DNA of 64,000 bases, from assembly GCA_963770375.1 (NCBI GenBank), contig CAVYPM010000028.1:310001-374000 (forward strand), written 5' to 3'. This document shows, piece after piece, positions 16,609 through 23,445 of the stretch. Both the position numbers and the translations under genes were made by a program. The notes beneath the pieces are model-generated. The model worked only from the letters and a program-made list of their open reading frames with translations, was not told the DNA's origin and made no database searches. Origin of the DNA: DASVBE01 sp963770375. Lineage in GTDB: Bacteria > Actinomycetota > Actinomycetes > Streptosporangiales > Streptosporangiaceae. Each line of letters begins with the position of its first letter. Positions within the stretch are counted from its first letter, which is position 1.

Positions 16609-19167
16609 GTGGCGATAGGGCTCGGGATCGTCAAGCGCGTGCTGGTCGGCCGTCCGATGCAGAGCGACCGCCTCGGTCACACGCTGCTTCCGAAGAAGAT
16701 TGCGCTGCCGGTTTTCGCCAGCGACGCGCTGTCCTCCGTGGCCTACGCCACCGAGGAAATCCTGCTCGTGCTGTCGGTCGGCGGGCTTGCCCTGTTCTCC
16801 TACACGCCCTGGATCGCCGCCGGGGTCGCCTTCCTGATGCTGGTCGTGGTCGCGTCCTACCGGCAGAACGTGCACGCCTACCCGTCTGGCGGCGGCGACT
16901 ACGAGGTGGCGAGCACGAACCTCGGGCAGCGCGTGGGGCTGGTGGTGGCCAGCGCGCTGATGGTCGACTACGTGCTGACCGTGGCGGTGTCGGTGTCGTC
17001 CGGGGTGGCCAACCTGGCCTCGGCGTTCCCGGGCATGAACGGCTACGTCACACTGATCGCCGTTCTGGTGGTGGCCGCCATCGCGCTGGTCAACCTGCGC
17101 GGCGTCCGTGAATCCGGCACGGCGTTCGCGATCCCCACCTACTGCTTCGTCGGCGTGGTCGCGCTGATGATCGGCTGGGGCCTGATCCGCCTGGGCGCCG
17201 GCCATCACCTGCAGGCCGAGAGCGCGAACTACCAGATCAAGTCGGCCAAGGAGTTCAGCGGCCTGGCCCTGCTCTTCGTCCTGCTGCGCGCGTTCTCCTC
17301 CGGCTGCACCGCGCTGACCGGGGTGGAGGCCATCTCCAACGGCGTGCCTGCGTTCAAGAAGCCCAAGAGCAAGAACGCGGCCACCACGCTGGCCCTGCTG
17401 GGCGGCATCGCGGTCGCCATGTTCATCGGGGTGACCGCGCTGGCGCTGGTCAGCCACGTGCACGCGGCCCCCGCCCAGGACCTGGTCGGCCTGCCCGCGG
17501 GCCAGGAGCCGCGCACCGTGATCGCCCAGGTGGGCCGGGCCGTGTTCGGCGACACCTCGCCGCTGTTCTACGTCCTGCAGCTGGCCACCGCGCTGATCCT
17601 GGTGCTCGCCGCGAACACCGCGTTCAACGGGTTCCCGGTGCTCGCCTCGATCCTGTCCCGGGACGGCTTCCTGCCCCGCCAGCTGCACACCCGGGGCGAC
17701 CGGCTGGCCTTCAGCAACGGCATCATCCTGCTGTCCGGCTTCGCGATCCTGCTCATCGTGATCTTCGACGCGTCCCCGACCCGGCTGATCCAGCTGTACA
17801 TCGTCGGCGTGTTCGTGTCGTTCGTGTGCAGCCAGACCGGCATGATCCGGCACTGGAACCGGCTGCTGCGCACCACCACCGACCGCACGGCCCGGCGCCA
17901 CATGTACCGGTCCCGGGTCATCAACACGGTCGGTGCCATCATCACCGCCGTCGTGCTGGTCATCGTGCTGATCTCGAAGTTCGCGGCCGGTGCCTGGATC
18001 GTCGTGGTGGCCATGCCGGTGATCTGGCTGACCATGCGCGGCATCTTCCGGCACTACGCCAACGTCGCGCTGGAGCTGACCCCGCCGCAGGACGCGCCGG
18101 TCACCCTGCCGTCCAGCAACCGGGCCATCGTGCTGGTGTCCAAGCTGCACCTGCCCACGCTGCGCGCGCTGGCCTACGCCCGCGCCACGAGCCCCAGCCA
18201 CCTGGAGGCCATCACCGTCGAGGTGGACGAGGCCGAGACGGCGCGGCTCAAGGAGGAATGGGACCGCAGCGGGCTGGCCGTGCCGCTGACCGTGATCGCC
18301 TCGCCGTACCGGGAGATCACCCGGCCGGTGGTCGGCTACGTCAAGCGGCTGCGCCGGGAAAGCCCGCGCGACATCGTGACGGTTTTCATCCCCGAGTACG
18401 TGCTCGGCCACTGGTGGGAGCAGACCCTGCACAACCAGACGGCCCTGCGGCTCAAGGCCAGGCTGCTCCAGCAGCGCGGAGTGGTCGTCGCCAGCGTGCC
18501 GTATCAGCTGAGATCGGCCGTCCGCCGCCAGGGCGAGCAGCTTCCCGGGCCGATGCAGCTGGGCGGCACCCCCACGGCGGGCCGCCGCGCCGTGGACCAG
18601 GCCGTCGGGGCCCGGGCCGCGAATCAGGGGGCCATCATCCGCCGCCCGGGCGAGCCGGTCGTCGACCCGCTCGCCGCCGCGGCGGGTGCCGCGGCCGCCC
18701 AGGCCGGCGGCGAGACGGGGGCCGGGCCCGACGGGCGGCGGCCGGAACCGGGGCAGGCCAGTGACGGCGACGGCACGGGCAGCGGGCAGCGGCTGCGCAA
18801 GCTGCCGGTGCTGCGCCGGCTGACCGCCGCCAAGGATGACCTGCACGCGCACGAACTGCAGGCCGAGATGGAGGTCAGCCACCCGCGGGTGACGCCGATC
18901 GCCGAGGTGGTGGACCGCCAGGTCGCGGACGTGGCGGGCACCCTGCGCACGGTCACGCTGCGGCCGCGCGGGGCGAGCCTGACCATGGAAGCCGACCTGT
19001 ACGACGGCAGCGGCAACATCACGCTGATCTGGCTGGGCCGCCGGGACATCCCCGGCATCAAGCCGGGCCGGAAGATCGAGGTACGCGGCCGGGTGTCCAG
19101 GATCAAGGGCGAGCTGACGATCTACAACCCGGACTACGAGCTGCAGTCCTCCCCCGGCAGCGACTGA
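16609..19167 (+). CDS. APC-superfamily permease fused to a C-terminal OB-fold domain
   Basis: An 852-residue protein. Residues about 25-480 form a 12-span APC permease: 'PVFASDALSSVAYATEEILL', 'YRQNVHAYPSGGGDYEVA' and 'SSGCTALTGVEAISNGVPAF' are the typical helix 1, helix 2-3 and helix 6 motifs. Residues about 500-640 form a cytosolic domain. After a low-complexity linker (about 640-730) the last 110 residues match the actinobacterial stand-alone OB-fold protein: DDLHAHELQAEMEV, 'VAGTLRTVTLRPRG', 'TLIWLGRRDIPGI' and 'KIEVRGRVSRIKG'. From memory, in Streptomyces the two are usually separate genes in a K+-transport neighbourhood. The frame is open through the joint. Substrate unknown (amino acid or cation). 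It converges on a KdpE-like gene. Confidence 0.85.
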   Translation: MAIGLGIVKRVLVGRPMQSDRLGHTLLPKKIALPVFASDALSSVAYATEEILLVLSVGGLALFSYTPWIAAGVAFLMLVVVASYRQNVHAYPSGGGDYEVASTNLGQRVGLVVASALMVDYVLTVAVSVSSGVANLASAFPGMNGYVTLIAVLVVAAIALVNLRGVRESGTAFAIPTYCFVGVVALMIGWGLIRLGAGHHLQAESANYQIKSAKEFSGLALLFVLLRAFSSGCTALTGVEAISNGVPAFKKPKSKNAATTLALLGGIAVAMFIGVTALALVSHVHAAPAQDLVGLPAGQEPRTVIAQVGRAVFGDTSPLFYVLQLATALILVLAANTAFNGFPVLASILSRDGFLPRQLHTRGDRLAFSNGIILLSGFAILLIVIFDASPTRLIQLYIVGVFVSFVCSQTGMIRHWNRLLRTTTDRTARRHMYRSRVINTVGAIITAVVLVIVLISKFAAGAWIVVVAMPVIWLTMRGIFRHYANVALELTPPQDAPVTLPSSNRAIVLVSKLHLPTLRALAYARATSPSHLEAITVEVDEAETARLKEEWDRSGLAVPLTVIASPYREITRPVVGYVKRLRRESPRDIVTVFIPEYVLGHWWEQTLHNQTALRLKARLLQQRGVVVASVPYQLRSAVRRQGEQLPGPMQLGGTPTAGRRAVDQAVGARAANQGAIIRRPGEPVVDPLAAAAGAAAAQAGGETGAGPDGRRPEPGQASDGDGTGSGQRLRKLPVLRRLTAAKDDLHAHELQAEMEVSHPRVTPIAEVVDRQVADVAGTLRTVTLRPRGASLTMEADLYDGSGNITLIWLGRRDIPGIKPGRKIEVRGRVSRIKGELTIYNPDYELQSSPGSD

Positions 19168-19227
19168 GCGCCCAGCGCCGGGCTGCTCTCGCGGCGGGCG
19201 GCGGCCCCGGCGCCCGCACCAGCGTCC

Positions 19228-19917
19228 GTGCCGCGCCGGGCCGGCGGCGGTGAACCGGTAGCCCATGCCCGGCTCGGTCAGCAGGTAGCGCGGCCGGGCC
19301 GGGTCCGGCTCGAGCTTGCGGCGCAGGTGCGCCATGTACACCCGCAGGTAGTTGCCCTCGGTCTCGTACTGCGGTCCCCACACCTCGGCCAGCAGCTGCC
19401 GCTGGCTGACCAGCCGGCCCGAGTGCCGGACCAGGATCTCCAGCAGCTGCCACTCGGTCGGGGTCAGCCGCACGTCCCGGCCGGCCGCGGTCACCCGCTT
19501 GGCCGCCAGGTCGACGGTGAAAGCCGGGGTGACCACCACCGGCTCGTCCGGCGCCGGGCTGGCGCGGCGGACCGCGGCGCGCAGCCGGGCGAGCAGCTCG
19601 TCCATGCCGAACGGCTTGGTCACGTAGTCGTCCGCGCCCGCGTCGAGCGCGGCGACCTTCTGGCTCTCCTGGCCCGCCGCGGACAGCACGATGATCGGCG
19701 TGGCCGACCAGCCGCGCACCCCGCGGATCACCTCGGTGCCGTCCATGTCCGGCAGCCCGAGATCCAGGATCACCACGTCGGGCCGCTCGCTGGCCACCGC
19801 GGCCAGCCCGCTGGCGCCGTCCGCGGCGACCGAGACCTCGTACTGCCGGGCGGCCAGGTTGATCCGCAGGGCGCGAAGGATCGGCGGCTCGTCGTCGATG
19901 ACCAGGACGCGGGTCAT
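19228..19917 (-). CDS. kdpE: KdpE-like OmpR-family response regulator, stop codon not identified
   Basis: Receiver domain at residues 1-120 with acidic pocket Asp8/Asp9, phosphorylation site Asp52 (VVILDLGLPDMDG) and Lys in 'DDYVTKPFG'. A winged-helix DNA-binding domain follows at about 130-228 ('LTPTEWQLLEILVRHSGRLV', 'YLRVYMAHLRRKLE', 'EPGMGYRF'). The domain ends at about residue 225, but the frame has no stop there. It stays open across the whole antisense strand of the APC gene, because that gene contains no TTA, CTA or TCA codon in register. The end given is the end of recognisable homology. An indel near the end, or a genuinely extended tail, is possible. The ATG overlaps the sensor kinase stop (ATGA). 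Confidence 0.8.
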
Positions 19918-21728
19918 GACGGGGCGGGCTGCGGGGCCGCCGCCGGGGCGTGCACGGCGGGCAGCCGGACCCGGATCGTCAGCCCGCCGCCCGGCGTGTC
20001 CGCGGCGGTGACCGAGCCGCCCATCGCATCGACGAAGCCCTTGACCACGGCCAGGCCCAGGCCCACGCCGTTGCCCGCGCGGGCGCCGAGCCGCTCGAAC
20101 GGCTCGAACATCCGCGCCTTCAGCTCCCCGGGCACGCCGCGGCCGTGGTCCACGACCTCCAGCACGACCTCGTCGCCGTCCGCGTGAGCCTCCAGGGCCG
20201 GCGGCCGCCCCGGCGGCGACCAGGCCAGCGCGTTGGCGAACAGGTTGGCCAGCACGCGCTCGAGCAGCCCCGGGTCGGTGCGCATCAGCGGCAGCCCGTC
20301 GGGCACGGACAGCTGCAGGCGGGCGCCGCCGTCCAGGCCGAGCAGGGCCACCGGGGCGACCTCGTCGACCGCGGTGGGCCGCAGGAACGGCTGCAGCGAG
20401 CCGGCGGCCAGCCTGCTCATGTCGAGCAGGTTGCCGATCAGCGCGTCCAGCCGGTTCGCGGACTCCTCGATGGTGGCCAGCAGCGCGGCCTCGTCGTCGG
20501 CGGTCCACTGCACGTCGGTCTGCCGCAGCGTGCTGACGCTCGCCTTGATCGAGGCCAGCGGCGTGCGCAGGTCGTGGCTGACCGCGGCGAGCAGGGCGGT
20601 GCGCATCCGGTTGCCCTCGGCCAGGGCCTCGGCCTGGGCGGCCTGGGTGCGCAGCCGGTCCCGGTCCAGCGCGGCGGCGGCCTGCGCGGCGAACCCGTCG
20701 AGCAGGCGCGCGGTCATCGGCGGGTACTGCCCGGCGACCTCCAGGGCCAGCCCGGGCTGGATCTCGGTGATGGTGATCAGCGCGCCGTCCGGGGCGGTGC
20801 CGGACGAGGCGACCGGCACCCAGGTGGGCCCGGCCTCCTCGATGAGCGCGGCCCGGCCGTGCCAGGTGCCGGTCAGGTGGCGGAGCACCGCGGCCGGGGT
20901 GTCATCGCCGCCGAGCACGGTCTGCGCCAGGGCGAGCAGCGAGGCGGCCTCCTCGGAGCTGCGCGCGGCCTGCACCGCGCGGCGGGCGGCCAGGTGAACC
21001 ACGCTGCTCACGGTGACCGCGACGGTGACGAACAGCAGCAGGGCCAGCAGGTTCCGCGGCTGGTCGATGGTGAGCGTGTGCAGCGGCGGGGTGAAGTACC
21101 AGTTGATCAGCAGGCTGGCGCCGATCGCCCCGGCCACGGCCGGCCAGAACCCGCCGACGATCGCGATGGCGACCACCACGACCAGGTAGAGCAGCAGGTC
21201 GTCGGTCAGGTCCAGGTGGGGGCGGGCCGCGGTGAGGGCGAGGGTCAGCAGCGGCAGCCCGGCCAGGAGGAGGGCGCCAGCCAGCAGCCGCCGGGTGCTG
21301 ATCGCCCCCGGCAGGCCCCGCGTGCGGGGCCGCCGCGCCGCGGCTGGCCGGTCCACGCTTCCCAGTCTGGACCCCGCGAGCACGGAGCGCATCACCAGGT
21401 GAAGCAGGATGCCGGCCAGCGCGGCGCCGCCGATGATCCCGATGGCCGGGATCGACAGCGGCCCGGCCGGCCGCAGCTGGCCGTAGGGCGGGCCGGAGAA
21501 GCCCACCGCGGTCAGCCAGCCCGCCAGGGCGAGCAAGGGCGCGGCGGCCAGCTCGGCCACCGCGCAGGCCGCCGCGACGATCACCGCGGCCCCGGTCAGC
21601 ACCCCGGTCGCGGGCAGCTGCCCGCCAGCCAGGGCGGCGGCCGCCCCCAGGACCAGCAGCGCCGCGAAACCGGCTGGCAGGGAGAGCGGCGCTGCCAGAC
21701 CGCTCTTGCTCCGGACGGACCTCTGCAC
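19914..21728 (-). CDS. KdpD-like sensor histidine kinase lacking the N-terminal KdpD domain
   Basis: A 604-residue membrane kinase. About eight spans lie in the first 260 residues. The second set matches the DUF4118 four-span unit of KdpD ('LLYLVVVVAIAIVGGFWPAV', 'SLLINWYFTPPLHTLTIDQP'). A GAF-like domain (about 270-355) follows, then the dimerisation box with the phospho-His in AAVSHDLRTPLASIKA, and an ATPase domain with 'LFANALAWSPPG', 'DHGRGVPGELKARMFEPFER' and 'GNGVGLGLAVVKGF'. The KdpD/Usp sensor part of classical KdpD is missing, so it resembles truncated actinobacterial KdpD relatives. No kdpFABC is in the window. The start is a GTG. Confidence 0.85.
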   Translation of the reverse strand: MQRSVRSKSGLAAPLSLPAGFAALLVLGAAAALAGGQLPATGVLTGAAVIVAAACAVAELAAAPLLALAGWLTAVGFSGPPYGQLRPAGPLSIPAIGIIGGAALAGILLHLVMRSVLAGSRLGSVDRPAAARRPRTRGLPGAISTRRLLAGALLLAGLPLLTLALTAARPHLDLTDDLLLYLVVVVAIAIVGGFWPAVAGAIGASLLINWYFTPPLHTLTIDQPRNLLALLLFVTVAVTVSSVVHLAARRAVQAARSSEEAASLLALAQTVLGGDDTPAAVLRHLTGTWHGRAALIEEAGPTWVPVASSGTAPDGALITITEIQPGLALEVAGQYPPMTARLLDGFAAQAAAALDRDRLRTQAAQAEALAEGNRMRTALLAAVSHDLRTPLASIKASVSTLRQTDVQWTADDEAALLATIEESANRLDALIGNLLDMSRLAAGSLQPFLRPTAVDEVAPVALLGLDGGARLQLSVPDGLPLMRTDPGLLERVLANLFANALAWSPPGRPPALEAHADGDEVVLEVVDHGRGVPGELKARMFEPFERLGARAGNGVGLGLAVVKGFVDAMGGSVTAADTPGGGLTIRVRLPAVHAPAAAPQPAPS

Positions 21729-21766
21729 GTTTCCAGTCCACCCCGGGCCGGCCCGGATTCCGCTGA

Positions 21767-21816
21767 TCTTGACGCGTTCTTAACGCCGCCCGGCCAGGTC
21801 CTAACGCGCTCTTAAC
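21767..21816 (-). promoter_or_regulatory. Four heptamer direct repeats, probable OmpR-type response-regulator operator
   Basis: On the minus strand the heptamers GTTAAGA (21810-21816), GTTAGGA (21799-21805), GTTAAGA (21778-21784) and GTCAAGA (21767-21773) form two pairs. Within each pair the spacing is exactly 11 bases, and the pairs are 32 bases apart, close to three helical turns. Direct repeats at 11 bases are the hallmark of OmpR/PhoP-type regulators. The site lies 39-88 bases upstream of the kdpD-like start, so autoregulation by the partner response regulator is likely. Confidence 0.65.
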
Positions 21817-22285
21817 ACGCCCCGGCCGGCGGCGGCCTGCGCCCGGAACTGGCTATGCGCCGGACGGCTGCGGCATCAGCGCCCAGCTGCGTGAGCAGCG
21901 AGACCTGGTCGTAGTAGAGGTCGCCGCCGACGACCCGCCCGTCCCGGTCGAAGTGCCACATCTCGCACAGCGGCAGCGTGAACTCCTTGCCGGTGGCGGG
22001 GAGCGGTCCGAACGGCCCGTCATGCGTGCCGGTGACGGTGAAGGTGCACGCCACCGTCTGGCCAGCGTCGAAGTACCGGGGGGCGGTGACCCTGATGTCA
22101 GAGGCGGCTTCCACCCACCCGGGCAGGAAGTCGTCCCTGAACTCCTGGGGCGTACTGAACGTCCGGCCCTGCGAGTGATCAGTCCAGCTGATGCCATCGG
22201 CGTACTGCCTGGTCATGGCCACAAAGTCCCTCCGGTTGAAGGCTTCGTGACCAGCGCGGTGGGTCTCGACATTCGGTGATTCCAT
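21812..22285 (-). CDS. SnoaL-like / ester cyclase NTF2-fold protein
   Basis: A 157-residue protein with the NTF2-like cone fold typical of SnoaL polyketide cyclases and ketosteroid isomerases: 'HRAGHEAFNRRDFVAMTRQY', 'PQEFRDDFLPGWVEAASDIR', 'GTHDGPFGPLPATGKEFTLP' and a final 'EMWHFDRDGRVVGGDLYYDQ'. Many relatives are stand-alone proteins with unknown small-molecule substrates. It is divergent from a SARP regulator across a perfect palindrome. Its TAA stop falls inside the outermost half-site of the kdp operator. Confidence 0.8.
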   Translation of the reverse strand: MESPNVETHRAGHEAFNRRDFVAMTRQYADGISWTDHSQGRTFSTPQEFRDDFLPGWVEAASDIRVTAPRYFDAGQTVACTFTVTGTHDGPFGPLPATGKEFTLPLCEMWHFDRDGRVVGGDLYYDQVSLLTQLGADAAAVRRIASSGRRPPPAGAC

Positions 22286-22382
22286 GACTCCTCCTTGGCG
22301 GTTCTGGCCGCGGTTGACGAGATCATGGTCGCGGCGGCTGCTTGCGCGGACCGTTCGGCAGCCTTTCCCCGTCCTTTCCGTA

Positions 22383-22407
22383 TCCTTGCTGTCAACGACA
22401 GCAAGGA
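22383..22407. promoter_or_regulatory. Perfect palindrome in a divergent promoter region
   Basis: TCCTTGCTGTC-AAC-GACAGCAAGGA: 11-base arms and a three-base centre without mismatch. It lies between the start of the SnoaL-like gene (22285, minus) and the SARP gene (22428, plus), 21 bases before the SARP start codon. A dimeric repressor, or a hairpin in the 5' leader of the SARP mRNA that would sit near its ribosome binding site, are the two likely meanings. Confidence 0.7.
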
Positions 22408-22427
22408 GAGTTGACCGAGGTCGCCTG

Positions 22428-23189
22428 ATGGGTCAGTGGACGAAGGCCAGAATCCAGCTGTGCGGGCGCTTCGTCGCCGACCTCGACGGCTCCCGCATCG
22501 AGGACACGCTGCCCGGCCGTCTGGGGCGGGTCCTGTTCGCCTACCTCGTCCTCAACCGCGCCCGTCCAGTGCCCCGCGACACGCTGCTCATGGCTGTCTG
22601 GGGCGAGGACGCCCCCGCGGAGACGAGAAACGCGCTGAACGTGCTGCTGTCCAAGCTGAGGCACGGTGTGGGCGCCGAGCATTTCCGGGGACGGACCGAG
22701 ATCGAGCTTCTCCTGCCGCTGACGACCTTCGTCGACGTCGAGGCGGCCCTGGAGGGTGCCCACCGGGCGGAGTCCGCCATCGCGGCGGGACGGTGGGCGC
22801 AGGCGTGGGGTCCGGCCGGGATCGCCTACCACGTCGGCACCAGGCCGTTCCTCGCCGGGCTGGAGGCGCCCTGGATCGACGAGTGGCGGCGCCGGCTGGA
22901 GGACGTCCGGCTGCGCGGGCTGGAATGCTTTGCCGCGGCCGGCCTCGGCCTGGGCGGCCCGGCGCTGGCCCAGGCCGAGGAACGCGCCAGGATGCTGACC
23001 GGGCTCGCGCCCTACCGTGAGACCGGGCACCGCCTGCTGATGGAAGCGCTCGCGGGCCGTGGCAACGTCGCCGAAGCGCTCCGTGCCTACGAGCGGCTAC
23101 GGGTCCTGCTCCGGGAAGAGCTCGGGATCGCGCCCAGTCCCACCGTGCAGGACGTCCACCGGCGGCTGCTGCACAACGCCGGCAGCTAG
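22428..23189 (+). CDS. SARP/AfsR-type regulator with BTAD domain
   Basis: A 253-residue regulator. A winged helix at about 8-95 ('IQLCGRFVADLDGSRIEDTL', 'LNRARPVPRDTLLMAVWGED', 'ETRNALNVLLSKLRHGVGAE') precedes a bacterial transcriptional activator domain at about 105-250 ('FLAGLEAPWIDEWRRRLED', 'APYRETGHRLLMEALAGRGN', 'YERLRVLLREELGIAPSPTV'). This is the small-SARP architecture known from activators of secondary-metabolite and stress genes. ATG 22428 was chosen because homology starts just behind it. The target may be the divergent SnoaL-like gene (inference). Its stop overlaps that of the convergent DUF1059-like gene. Confidence 0.88.
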   Translation: MGQWTKARIQLCGRFVADLDGSRIEDTLPGRLGRVLFAYLVLNRARPVPRDTLLMAVWGEDAPAETRNALNVLLSKLRHGVGAEHFRGRTEIELLLPLTTFVDVEAALEGAHRAESAIAAGRWAQAWGPAGIAYHVGTRPFLAGLEAPWIDEWRRRLEDVRLRGLECFAAAGLGLGGPALAQAEERARMLTGLAPYRETGHRLLMEALAGRGNVAEALRAYERLRVLLREELGIAPSPTVQDVHRRLLHNAGS

Positions 23190-23344
23190 AGCTGCTCGGC
23201 CTGCGCGACGAGGTCCTCGAGCGTCACGTTGCCGACCAGTTCGGGATGCAAGACGCCCATATGGTCTTGCGCGTTCTCCCAGAACTCATCGTCGTTGTAG
23301 CCCTGGATGACATACCCGCACGTGCAGGTAATCCTCAGCGCCAT
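23186..23344 (-). CDS. Small DUF1059-like protein
   Basis: A 52-residue protein beginning MALRITCTCGYVIQG and containing 'DDEFWENAQDHMGVLHPEL'. A Cys-x-Cys near the N-terminus and a following helix with His resemble the DUF1059 group of small proteins, whose function is unknown. ATG 23344 was chosen. The stop codon overlaps the SARP stop by three bases (tail to tail). Confidence 0.6.
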   Translation of the reverse strand: MALRITCTCGYVIQGYNDDEFWENAQDHMGVLHPELVGNVTLEDLVAQAEQL

Positions 23345-23445
23345 CGCCAGCCTCCAGGTCAGCCCGCTGCCATCTTGACGCGCTGTCACCAGGGATGCAA
23401 ACAACAGGGACGCAAACCAGGTCCGCCGTCGTAACGGCAGGCTCC

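Noticed and set aside
16513..20508. A 1331-codon open frame on the minus strand
   Set aside because: Only the part at 19228-19917 is protein-like (response regulator). The rest is the antisense of the APC-OB gene, kept open by GC-biased codon use.
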